The position numbers and the translations under genes were made by a program. This document shows, piece after piece, positions 41,162 through 51,481 of a stretch of DNA of 64,000 nt. Location: contig CM055062.1 in assembly GCA_029204045.2 (NCBI GenBank), forward strand, positions 4,944,648 to 5,008,647. The letters are read 5' to 3'. This DNA is from Tillandsia leiboldiana. Its lineage: Eukaryota > Streptophyta > Magnoliopsida > Poales > Bromeliaceae. The notes beneath the pieces were generated by a model, which searched no databases, was not told where the DNA came from, and saw only the letters and a list, made by a program, of their open reading frames with translations. Each line of letters starts with the position of its first letter. The first letter of the stretch is position 1.

Positions 41162-42415
41162 ATGGATCGCGAAAATGGCGGCTCTACGAGGTGCCAGAAA
41201 CACCCCACTGAGATCTTCACTGGTTTCTGTCCTTCTTGTTTGGTGGAGAGGTTGTCCACGGTCGGCGCGAGCAACTCTCGCAGCGAGATCGTAGAAGAGG
41301 TCTCGACAGAGATCTCTGTTGATTCCCCCGTCGCCGGGGAGAAGAAGCCCAGCGAAATCAGGTGTAAAAGGACCCTCCTTTCTCTGTTTCAGTTGGATGA
41401 TGTTGTTGATAATGCTGTGAATGAGGAGTCTCTGGGGAAAGAGGTAGAGAGCTCGAGAATTGGGAACAACGGTACCAGTTGCTCCGAAGAAGCTCCGTCG
41501 GGGAATGCTGCGGCTGATGAGAAGATAATGGTTGCTTTGGATGAGCGGAAGTTGAACGGGAAAGGCGTGTTGTATTGGTTCCGTTGGATTTTACCGAGAA
41601 AGGGGTTGAGACGGGGGAGAGTGGATAATTCGAACAATGGCCAATCGCAGGAAAGTTGTTCGATTGATTGCCCAGGAGAAAAGCCGCTAGAAAGGAAGCA
41701 TAGTTTCCGGTATTCTTGTGAGTGGATGGTGTGCCGAGAGTCGAGAAAGGGCTCGTGGGAACTCCCTAGGCATTCGTGGGATGGTTCGGTGGTGAGTAGG
41801 GCTCTCGCCTGCTCATTTGCCTGCCTTGAGGAGCGAAAAGATGGGGTTAGAAGTATAAAAGGAAAATTAGCGGAGGATATTACGAGCGGAAACCCTAACC
41901 CTTCTGCTGAAAGTGGTGATATAGCCAAAGCAAATGGTGAGCCCTCGGCTGATGAATCCTGTGCGGATTTAGCTATTTCGAGAATCGGTAGGAGAAAATC
42001 GCACAGATGGAGCAATGTGTGGGATTGGAGTATAACTAGCCCTCTGAGGGATATTGTAAAGAAGCGCGAGCATGTGCTGGAGAGGTCTCTGTCCGAATCT
42101 TGGAAGGATGGACGAAAGGATAAAATTTTAGAAGCTACGGGAGCTGATAGTGGAGTGCATATTAATGGGAATGTCTCAAGTTCTTATAGAGAGAGCCTAA
42201 GTGTGAAACGGAATGTGAATGCTGCTAATGTTGATATACAGAAGAGAGAAAGCAGATTCGGTCGCAGTCGGAGTGTTCATTACTCCTCTCCTGGAAATGT
42301 AGATAATGGGCTGTTGCGCTTTTATCTGACACCCTTAAGAAGCAGTAGAAGTACTAATAAAGGTAGGAGGAAAAATTCAAGCTTAATTGCTAGAGGCATA
42401 TTTGGGTTTTACTAG
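41162..42415 (+). CDS. DUF740 / OCTOPUS-like plant protein
   Basis: A 417-residue single-exon ORF. Residues 10-31 (RCQKHPTEIFTGFCPSCLVERL) are the hallmark DUF740 N-terminus, a CX2H-X8-CX2C cluster (C11, H14, C23, C26). A Ser/Arg-rich middle contains the conserved CEW...SWDGS region (~185-210) and SRIGRRKSHRWSNVWDWSITSPL (~270-292). The C-terminus (~375-417) is the family's LLRFYLTPLRSSR...KNSSL block. No signal peptide or membrane span. In Arabidopsis, OCTOPUS and its paralogues are polar peripheral plasma-membrane proteins that promote protophloem differentiation and dampen BAM3-CLE45 and BIN2 signalling; the role here is inferred by family. It is shorter than Arabidopsis OCTOPUS (about 670 residues), nearer the short OCTOPUS-like paralogues. 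It has no visible damage and is the only intact host gene in the window. Confidence 0.9.
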   Translation: MDRENGGSTRCQKHPTEIFTGFCPSCLVERLSTVGASNSRSEIVEEVSTEISVDSPVAGEKKPSEIRCKRTLLSLFQLDDVVDNAVNEESLGKEVESSRIGNNGTSCSEEAPSGNAAADEKIMVALDERKLNGKGVLYWFRWILPRKGLRRGRVDNSNNGQSQESCSIDCPGEKPLERKHSFRYSCEWMVCRESRKGSWELPRHSWDGSVVSRALACSFACLEERKDGVRSIKGKLAEDITSGNPNPSAESGDIAKANGEPSADESCADLAISRIGRRKSHRWSNVWDWSITSPLRDIVKKREHVLERSLSESWKDGRKDKILEATGADSGVHINGNVSSSYRESLSVKRNVNAANVDIQKRESRFGRSRSVHYSSPGNVDNGLLRFYLTPLRSSRSTNKGRRKNSSLIARGIFGFY

Positions 42416-44899
42416 TGAGAGGTACCGTCCTTGAGCTATGAGATAAAGAAAAACACCTGCAACCAAGAAACCCCCTTTTGCTCCTACTTTGTCGTTGTTA
42501 CGAAGGATAGGTCGCCAGGACAAATTATTGGCACCGGAATTGTACGCTATTGGAAGTGCTCAGTTAATCAAAATGCTTTCTATCAAACTGAGAAATGTTG
42601 CATCAGAGACGGAATAGCTTGGTTGCAGTATTCAGGGTATGTGCAAAGAGTTATTCTTTACTGTTGTACGTTAGTATACTGTTGTGTTCAGGTTAATTCT
42701 GTAGATTAATAGGATGATATAATTGTTTACTTGACAGATAATAATGGAAAATTTTCTGTCATATGTAGTCTATTTTCTTCACTGTATGTTCTATAAAGTC
42801 ATTATTTATGCTTTACTTGTTTCAGTATTGCTGCGATTATGCTGGGCCTACTTACATAGTTGCATGTACAATGAGCAAAAACTGATACCTTTTCTTTCCT
42901 CTTCACCCCCTCCCTCTCTCTTTTGTTTAATTAATTCTAACATTTCTATGCGCTAAAACCATGAAATTCCACACAAAGCACTCGATCAAAGACTCGTTGT
43001 GTTACATTGAACGTGAGCAATTTGTAATATCTCTGCATTTTTGTTTCTCTGTCGTACCTGACTTTTTTTGTTTGTTTGGGTTATAAGTTGTTTTCTTATG
43101 TAATTTTATTACCTTCTCGCTACATCTCTACGACATGTTATGTCCGTGTGTCGCTAAATAGGCCATACCTTATGCATCACATCGATCTAGTTTACATGTA
43201 TGACTTAGTTTCTTAAATTGGGCCAGAACGTCTTCATTTGCGCTGAGCAATGTCTCCAACCTGGGCCTGCTGGTAAGATTGTGCTGTGCATAGCCTTTTA
43301 TGTTTCTAGTATTATTCTAACACCAAAGAGAGATAGATATCTGTGCTCTTTTGGTAGTTTGACTGAATGCGCACGTTTGCAATATATATCTATATATCAT
43401 CTTCTTGTGAAGGTAGTTTGTCTTCACCATCCATAGATAGAAAATTTTTATTTCTTGGGGGTCAAGTTTTTGTTGTACTATTTAGAGAAAATTAACTGTT
43501 GGGTGGAACTTGAACTAGAGAGATTGTGAAGAATACATAGTGGTAATGGCAAGAGATTATAGAGGACTATTTTGTTCGTAGTGATCGTCATGGAAAGAGA
43601 TTACCGAGGGTAATAATACTGATAATAGAACATACTTTGAAGTTGAAGAATGAGATCAACAGTGATCTTCTTTAGAATCATTATGTTTCTTTTGTATAAA
43701 CATCATTCGGCATCATTGCTAGTTAAGAGTTTCGTGTGTCGTAAATCATCTCCAATTAGATTAGTTATAACTAAGGACAGTACATAGCACAACTTTGCAT
43801 GCTTGGTATGTATTTCTGCATAGAATTGTGTTAGTTTTGAGTTTAATTTTTTCAATTTTTGCAAGCCTTCGAGGAGACATAGGAACATAACTAAGTTCTA
43901 GAACTTGCCTCACTCTCCAACTGAAGATAGCAGGAGGGAAGACCTGACAGATCTGCCTTACTTGCAGAGATGTTAAAGGAATAATTTAGGTTTGACTTGC
44001 TTTATTCATAAGGGTGATGTTATTTCCTATTGTATTCCAATTTACTTAATGGAGAAACTTCTCGAATCCCCTTGCACTTTCACCCTGTGCCTCATTGATT
44101 ATTACAGCAGCTTAGTAAGCAATCACTCTTTTGAATCTTCAAGAAGTTTCTTCGTTAAGCAAATTGGAAAACAGAAGGAAATAAACATAATTGGACCAGG
44201 GAATCAACACACTACTCTTCTGAATCAAACAAGTCAAATTGACCTGTACAAGGTTTGGGATTACTTATGATCCTGTACAGAGTGATAAAATGCAAGCTTC
44301 AAATTGAGGCAAAATCATATGCAAGAGGCTGATTGAGACACAGGGTAATTTAGCAATTTTGTTATACAGCAGAATCGATGCATTAGCGGGTAAATAAATT
44401 GTCGATACAAATGATTTATCGAGGACTACTGTAAGATTGGAGTCAAATCACATATGCTCAATTTAGTTTTACTTGTTAGCTCTTTCAGGTGCTGCAAAAT
44501 AAACCAGATTTGACCATCCTGATTCAACCATTTCTTTGATGTTTCTTTTGAGGATTTGCAGCAGCAGCAGCAGCAGCAGCATATTCCAATTGATAGAACT
44601 GAACTTGGGCAGGAGAAGGTGGGCTTCAGGCCCTAATTGTGTCTGTAAATTTGTGAACAATATATCCTTCTTTGCATTTGAAAATAATTCCTGGGTAACT
44701 ATATTATCAATAGGATTAAGCACTTTACTAAATTCTAGAAAATTATTATCATTCTAATAGTATATTTTTTTCATTCAACGGTCGGAAATTTAATAGCACC
44801 AATAACTATAGTAACTTAATTATATAATTATTTGATAAGAATATAATTATTTAATAACGCTTTTGGTATAAATGAGTGAACTTTACACCTCAAAGCTAA
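42416..44899. other. 3' flank of the host gene and intergenic DNA
   Basis: The first few hundred bases probably contain the 3' untranslated region. A donor-like step (cagggtatgtgc near 42636) hints at a 3' UTR intron but is unproven. Several ORFs of 60-92 codons (for example 42431-42709 and 43992-44270) have no recognisable domain and ordinary non-coding composition; I do not call them genes. Confidence 0.5.
44558..44580. repeat. (GCA)n microsatellite
   Basis: Nearly eight uninterrupted gca units. Confidence 0.95.
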
Positions 44900-46041
44900 T
44901 CTATATCTATACTAATTAAAAGGGAAGTTTTGTTAGGGATGTTTTATTTCAAAATTGCCAATTTTTTTTCAAATCTAATACCCACTCTACTCTAAATAAT
45001 TTCATACATTAATTTTATAATCTATAACTAATAACCTTAGATTTCAAAATCCTTTTTTAAAAATAATTTTAATGAATTAATTTTGAACCATTGGATCTAA
45101 TCTAATGAATGACAAATAAATAACACGTCAATTTATGTTCCAAAAATATCCTTATAAACCCAAAACTGAAATATTATTGGCCAATAAAATTTTCTTATAG
45201 AAACTCACAAATTTTTATTCTCTCATTAGTGAAATTTATGTGCTAATTCTCTCTTTTGAGTACGTCTTTTGTACTTTCAAAAGTACATAAATTTTTATAC
45301 TTATAAATTATTTTTGATGATAGAACATCTGATTCGACGACCGACTCACGGTCTACGCTTTTGAAATTATTTAAAAATAAAATTTTATAATTTTTCGATA
45401 TTATTTACTAAGTGATCAAAGGGTCTCAAGAATAATTATTTTAACGATCTTTGTGATATATTTGTGAGTTTAACTCTGTATAACAATTTAAATTATGTAA
45501 AATTTTAATAAAAAATTCTATTTAACATCAGAAATAAGATCAAATTTTTTGATTTAGAATTTGTCTTTTATCACTGTTTTTTTATGAAATTTTTATTTTT
45601 AGCCGTTCATTTTGAAACTACTTGTTCACTAGATAAATAAAATAAAAAAATTATAAAATTTGGTTCTGAGATTGTTCAAACATTATAAATCAAGTCTAAC
45701 AAAATTAATTACTGAATCAAATGTTCCATCATTAAAAATAATTTATAAGTACAAAAATTTTTATATTTTCAAAAGTATAGAAGCTTCCTCTCTTTCTCTC
45801 TCTCTCTCTCTATCTCTATCTATAGTGTCACCACGCTTCCCTTCGCTTCTTTTTGTTATAAGAAATTAGTGCACTACACCACAATAAATCATTTTATTAT
45901 AAAATTTTAAATCCAAATTTTAATTTTAATTTATTTATATATATCATGCAATTCGGATGACATATTACGAAAAAAAAAAAAAAAAAAAAAAATTAATATA
46001 TTTTTTAGATGTATGTGAGGTGCATTGCACGTCCAACCTAG
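44900..46041 (+). mobile_element. Probable non-autonomous Helitron
   Basis: The 5' end tctatatctatactaattaa and the 3' end, with the hairpin GTGCA-T-TGCAC (46020-46030) ~7 nt before CTAG (46038-46041), fit the Helitron pattern 5'-TC...hairpin-CTRR-3'. The left neighbour is A as expected; the right neighbour is G, not the usual T, which lowers confidence. There are no terminal inverted repeats and no Rep/helicase coding, so it would move only in trans. It contains a (TC)n/(TATC)n microsatellite (45787-45825) and a 23-A run (45970-45992). Confidence 0.6.
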
Positions 46042-46095
46042 GATGTGCTTAGTTGGCAGTAAAATGTTTCAAAAATTATTTTTCAATTTAAAAAT

Positions 46096-46269
46096 GGAAA
46101 ATGCTATGTGTACACCCGTAAGGGGTGTACATCTCACACCCTCACCCATCTAAGGGTGGGGGTGTGATGATGGGTCACTTGATGTGACCCGTAAAAAATA
46201 TCGTCACCATTAAAATGGTGGAGATGTATGATGTACACCCCTCTTCGGGGTGTACATGTAGCATTGCTC
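46096..46269. mobile_element. 174-bp Mutator-type MITE built of five hairpins
   Basis: Flanked by a 9-bp direct repeat tttaaaaat (46087-46095 and 46270-46278), the duplication size of Mutator-like elements. Termini match as inverted repeats over about 22 bp (17 identical). Inside are five separate hairpins: gtacaccc (46110-46117/46123-46130); a 14-bp stem with one mismatch (46134-46147/46154-46167); gggtcac (46172-46178/46184-46190); caccat (46205-46210/46215-46220); and a perfect 11-bp stem (46231-46241/46247-46256). No coding capacity. Confidence 0.8.
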
Positions 46270-46278
46270 TTTAAAAAT

Positions 46279-46977
46279 TATTATTATTTTTTTTTACTGA
46301 ATCAAATAAATGTAAATTAAACGTGACTCATTGAAGATCGGAAGAGAATATACATAATTCAATAGAAAATAGCCAAAGAATAATCTTAACCAACTTATAT
46401 ATGTACTCTTATATGTATATGTAGCATGGAACCTTCTAAAAGACAGATTATGAAAGAGACAACAAAATAAGGACTAACGATAAAAAAAAACAACAAAATA
46501 AATGAATAATATGCTATCTTTTTTTTTTAAAAATAAAATAAAATAAAATAAAAACTAACTGTAATACCATGTTTTATTATGAAATATTAATTTAATAGGA
46601 AAAAAGAATCTAGATATGGCATTGTTTGTTTTTTTCTCACTAATGGAACTTTACAAAAAAAAAATTATTCTTTTGTGGTAGGAGATGTTCCAACTCCAAA
46701 ATTTTATATGAGTCTATTTTTATACGAATCCTTCCACTTGTAGAAACACTAAAATTTCTCACATGAAAAGATTATCTCTTCGCATTTTGCTTTTTTTTTT
46801 AAAAAAAAGAAAAATTATAGTTTAATCTCTACGATTCACAATTTCTTACTCGAAATTCAGCAATATGTGTGTTTTGCTCATAAGTTCATCTATCTCTAAA
46901 ATCACGTAATTTGATATATGAAATATCGCGCTTTTTGAATAAATATTTTGTTTTAATAATTTTGCTTTCATTCGATT
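46279..46977. other. AT-rich intergenic DNA, homopolymer-rich
   Basis: A/T runs and (AAAAT)n at about 46531-46551. No gene, terminal repeat or RNA recognised. Confidence 0.6.
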
Positions 46978-47870
46978 TTATCTTTGAAACATCACTATGT
47001 CACATGAAATCGCACCGAGCCTTTTATGATTTACAGCATTGACGGACCTCGAAAGTGGCAACCAAGTCGTCTCTCGCTCCTCATGATTACCCCACAACAT
47101 CTTTACATAGAGAATGATCCGATTGCGCAATTCTTTCACCTCTTGAGTAAGAATCTGCACAAATCTCTCCTTATATCTCAAGTTCTTGCCCAACTCGAAT
47201 AGAGTGAAGTCAATCACGTGTAAAGGATCAAACATATGTCTCCTCATAGCCGAGACGTGGAAGGCTACATGGATACCCCCTAGCAGCGATTGTAGTGCAA
47301 CTCCGCAAGCCACGGGCCTAACTCGCTCCAATTCCTCAAATTGACCAATATTGTATCACGGATTGAGCTTTCCACAAACTTCAAGCCTATGAATCCCTCT
47401 AGATAGTGAGACTTTCAAGAACACACGATCTTCAACCTAAAACTCCAAATCTTGTCGCCTCGTATCAGTGTAACTCCTTTATCAACTCTAGAAAGTTTTT
47501 ATTTCATCCATTTCACTCCAATGCAGGGGTGATCGATACTTGTGTTTATACAATGTTTCAAACGGAGCCATATGAATGCTTACTTGATAGCTGTTGTTAT
47601 ATGCAAACTCCACCAGTCCCAAGTGTCGATGCTACCCTCCTCCAAAATCTAAACCCGGCCGCTTTGCGCCTGCTGTCGCCGCTTTGCCGAGCGTGCCATT
47701 GGAGCCCGATCTACCTAGCTGTAAGTCGGTTGAGCTCTCGACATCTGCAGTGGTGAAGAAGGGGTTGATGTCGTCGATGGTGCCGGTGATGTTGCACGAG
47801 GACACGATCCTCGCATATGCTTTACTTGTTCGCATCTGTAACAATGTCCTTCATGCTGAGCACAAATGTG
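46978..47870 (-). pseudogene. Old gypsy remnant, left part: Gag zinc knuckle fused to integrase tail
   Basis: Minus strand. 46978-47340 encodes a decayed integrase C-terminus and chromodomain-like tail (HVIDFTLFELG, RNRIILYVKMLWGNHEERETTW) matching the copy at 51482-51790. 47340-47640 matches the preceding integrase part, around 51812-52190. At about 47645 the similarity jumps: 47780-47870 encodes a Gag zinc knuckle CX2CX4HX4C (CYRCEQVKHMRGSC). Protease, RT, RNase H and most of integrase are thus deleted between gag and the end of pol. The rest of gag lies at 60154-61378, beyond the younger insertion. Confidence 0.7.
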
Positions 47871-47875
47871 GGGTT
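47871..47875. repeat. Target-site duplication, left copy (gggtt)
   Basis: Repeated at 60149-60153 across the 12.3-kb element. Confidence 0.9.
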
Positions 47876-48546
47876 TGTCACGCCCCGGGGTCGATACTGC
47901 GACCCGGGCCCGCCAACAGATCCGCCGCCCATACGAGAAGCCCCGTATAGACGTAGCGACTAACCTGCAAGAGAACCTCTAATCTAGCAGATATCAGAGC
48001 TGAAATAGTAAAAGCAGAAATAAAAGCTACAATAATACAACTACAACTTCCAAATATACAACCAACCTCACCTGATACAAGTGTCTCTCAGAACAGCAGA
48101 AAAGGAAAGTACAACTCGATACCTCACTACAAAGTCACTCCACAAAACACATCCAAAAGTAGTAAGGGGTACATCTACTCTCGCTACTCAGAAGCTGACG
48201 GGAAGGGATCTATCTCGCGACTCCCTTACCTCGGTCCGAATGAGCTGGATCAGCTACAGGAGCTGCAGGAACTGGAGCAGAAGTCCCTGGGGAAAAACAC
48301 CACGACGGGTGTGAGAACTACATCCCACAGTAGTTCTCAGTGGGTGCCGCCAACAAACCCAACGGTCTGCCCACCAAGTCTACTAGAGGCATAGAATAAA
48401 ATATGCAGTGCTGTAAGGAAAAACTGGAGAAGTAAAGTCTACAGCTACAATGCCTCTATCTAGATGCTCTACGAGTGGAACAGGAAGAACAATATGCTAG
48501 GGGAACAAATGCGTCGACAAGTCGGGAAAGAGGAACTCAAAACTCA

Positions 48547-48636
48547 CGCCGGTACAACAACCCGGCAAAAGCACAACTCAACACCGGTACGACAACCCGG
48601 TAAAAGCTCAACTCAACGCCGGTACGACAACCCGGT
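48547..48636. repeat. 35-bp tandem repeat, 2.6 copies, LTR-D
   Basis: Units start at 48547, 48582 and 48617 and begin with cgccggtac or caccggtac. Placed like the 21-bp array in the related LTRs and sharing an accgg...acaac..cggt core, so both arrays likely grew from one ancestral motif. Confidence 0.85.
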
Positions 48637-50396
48637 CTCGCCTACTCCGGAGGGGCACTCGAGGGGAGCGACCCGCTCGAGTCAAAATGTGGCCCAAGTC
48701 CAACTGCTCTGCTGAATATCTCAGTAAATCAGATAAAAGTCGACGCTATGCTCAAGGTGGAGACTCACTAAATCCACAATGCAAAAAAACCCAGTCCCAA
48801 CTGATGCATAACACTAGTCGGTCCAACCGCCCATAGTTCGCGGTTGCCGAAACAATAACTCGAGTCGATAATCTGGTGCTATCCCACCCGACTCAACAAA
48901 TCACTGTCTCACTCACTGGCTGGAATCTACCCAGCTGAGATTCACTGTCACTCAGACAGTTCCCAAGAACTCAGATCCACCATCACTATCACTTTCCCAA
49001 AGAAACCGAATCTACAGACTGCTATTAACTCCACTCGGTCCCCAGACACGAGTGCAAAAGCATCCCACAACCACCCGACCCTCAGCCCGCAACCCGGGCG
49101 AGAAAAGCTAAGTCTAGAATGACAAGTATAATACCGTGATGTGGGAATGTCTAGAACAATAAAGAACCTAGCCCAAGTTGAAGTTTTCTACAGTCTGGCT
49201 GAACATGATACATATGGCAGGGGTGCTAGGTCAAGTTCCAAGATTTAATATTTAAATATAATGTAGGGATCACAAAAAGATCATACGGTCCACCATCTAA
49301 TACACAGGAGTGCTAATATTCAGTTTCCAGAAGATAAAATACTAATATTCAGTTCTCACATGAATATATCTACTAACATTCAGTTCTCACATGAATATAT
49401 CTACTAACATTCAGTTCTCTCATGATAACAAGTCCAATCACTAACATGCATGGTCCTACAATCATAGAATTAGCACGCAGTCCATAGATTTTGCAAGCAA
49501 GGTCACCCACCTGAACGTGCTAACTGTCCGGGATCGTACAGCTGAAAATACCCAAGAATCCAAATCTCCTACTCCAAAGGATTCCAGCAACACACGAACT
49601 CTCCTAGGTACAACACAAAGTCCACAATTACACTTCAACTCCAAAACTGTCCATAAAAACATACACAGAATTTCAGTCACAAAGTTGCCCCTTTTTCACC
49701 TGCTGAAAATGCCCAGAAAATTCCAATAAAAATATCACAGTGATTCTCGCGTTGATATCTTCGAAACGGTACCCTGCACGCCCAAATCCGAGTTCCCTAT
49801 GTCAAGATACAAATTCGGCAAGGCAGTATACTCAAAAGATTACTGCACAAAAACTGTAGCACTGAATACAGGAAAAACGGGATTTTCACCTCCAAAAGAA
49901 ACTCTGGAAAAATCCAAGAAAAATACGAGCTTGTTCCTTGTGATCTGTAGATGAAAAACTTGTATAAGCACGCCTCAATCCGATGCTCGTACGGAAAGAT
50001 ATGTTTAAAACACTCCAATGCTGTCCCCAAAACCAGACAGAAAAAGGGGGTCACAAGGCACCTCGGGATCCGTGCCAAAAACTTGGAATGGGAGAGCGCA
50101 ATCAATACGAAATATGAAGCCCTACCTCTCTGGAGTAAGTCGGCGCAAGAATCGCCAAAATCGAAGGTCGGGGTAGCCCAGGGGAGTGCCAACACTGAAC
50201 TGTGACGAAGAAGATCACCGGAAAAAGAACGTCGCACCGCGCCGTAAAATCTGTAACCTCGGGATGCGTGTTCCGAAAAATCCCAAAACTCTGCAGGTGG
50301 AAGAAGCACTTGAAGAAGAACAAATGTCAAGAAGGGAGCTCGGGGGTTTGAAGCCTGGAAAGAGGAGAAAACGGCTCAAGAATGCAGCTCGGGCTC

Positions 50397-50404
50397 CTTT
50401 TATA
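50397..50404 (-). promoter_or_regulatory. TATA box of LTR-D
   Basis: cttttata on the + strand, identical to the box in LTR-A and LTR-C, followed by gggctc/taggcc context at the same distance from the GC-rich block. Confidence 0.7.
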
Positions 50405-50812
50405 GGCCAAAAGAAACAATTCAATTAATACCGGATGTGTCCCGGTTTCCGGGCGGCTACAGTGCGGCCCAGCCCAAGATTCGGGCGGCTACAGTGCGGC
50501 CCAGCCCGAATTCGGGCGCGCACAGTGCGGCCCGGCCCGGCCGGTTTCGGGCGCGCACAGTGCGGCCCGGCCCGGCCCAGCCCGCACACGGGATCCAGCC
50601 GGACGCCCACCTGGTCCGACCCGCCCTGGGGCTTGACACGTGTCCACCGAACACCGGACAGCGGTGCAAGCCCCGTCGGGAAGCGCCGCGTGTCCACCTG
50701 CCCGGTCAGCGGGGTGGGTGGAGCAGCTCACCTGCCCCCACCTGCCCGCCTGTACGGCCGGTACGGCCCTGCCAGGCGCGCACGCTGCGTGGACCGCGCG
50801 CGCGTGAGCCGG

Positions 50813-51093
50813 CCACTCACAGGCCGCCACGTGGCGCGCCCTGGTGCATGCTCCATGCCGCGAGTCCCCGTGGACCGCGCACACTACGCCCGCCAATAGC
50901 GACCTGCCACGTGTCCACAGCGCCGACCCATGCACCCGCGCCAACGCTCGGTGGACCGCGCCGTGTGGACCGACCAATCTCGCGCTGCCACGTGGATTCC
51001 CGCCGGTCCACGCCTCTTGCCGTGCACCCCGGGCCTTCCAGGTCGTTCCGTGGACCGGGCCGCGTGCACCGCCCAATCAGCGGCTGCCACGTG
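50813..51093 (-). promoter_or_regulatory. Four CCAMY-N7-YGCCACGTG promoter modules, LTR-D
   Basis: Modules at 50813-50833 (CCACT variant), 50893-50913, 50974-50994 and 51073-51093; starts are 80, 81 and 99 bp apart. Each is 5 bases, exactly 7 spacer bases, then C/TGCCACGTG, with gtggaccg nearby. Same grammar as LTR-A although the spacers differ in sequence, which suggests the spacing matters. Confidence 0.65.
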
Positions 51094-51421
51094 GCACCCC
51101 CGCCGGTCCACAACACCCCCATGCACCGAAAAACCAGAAAAACTTTCGGGAGTCCCTTTTTGGGCATCCGGACTCAGAATTTAACAAGCAAATAGTCGCT
51201 TTCAAGCGTTTTTCCGTGCTGAATTCATTTCCGACGTCAGATTGGCCTAATTCTCTTTCAAAATTCTGGCAAACCCAGCCGAAAGCCAACACAGCTAATA
51301 AAACCCTACAGGGCCCATCTGTGACATCCTATTGATGCACCATGGGCCAGATACACCAACACCAGGTGTTTTAACAGTGGATTCATCGGAAGAACGCTGC
51401 ATGGGGTTCGGGGGTCCTACA

Positions 51422-51435
51422 TCCTCCCCCACTAA
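51422..51435 (-). other. Polypurine tract of the 12.3-kb gypsy
   Basis: tcctcccccactaa, identical to the tract at 4642-4655, followed by the tttcgtccccgaaa motif. Confidence 0.85.
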
Positions 51436-51481
51436 AAAGAAGTTTCGTCCCCGAAACAAAGTAAAGTAAGACAAGCGTACC

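Larger units (their letters stand above)
47876..51421 (-). repeat. Gypsy LTR-D (3' LTR), 3.55 kb
   Basis: TGTCACGCC...CCTACA. U3 lies from 51421 down to the TATA at 50397-50404 on the minus strand and includes a GC-rich block with five CACGTG hexamers; R-U5 extends to 47876. It differs from LTR-E mostly by small indels. Confidence 0.9.

Noticed and set aside
41389..42015. 208-codon minus-strand ORF within the DUF740 gene
   Set aside because: Antisense shadow of the DUF740 coding sequence with no recognisable domain.
43218..44270. Small ORFs downstream of the host gene
   Set aside because: Under 95 codons, no domain, no coding-like composition; more likely UTR or intergenic.
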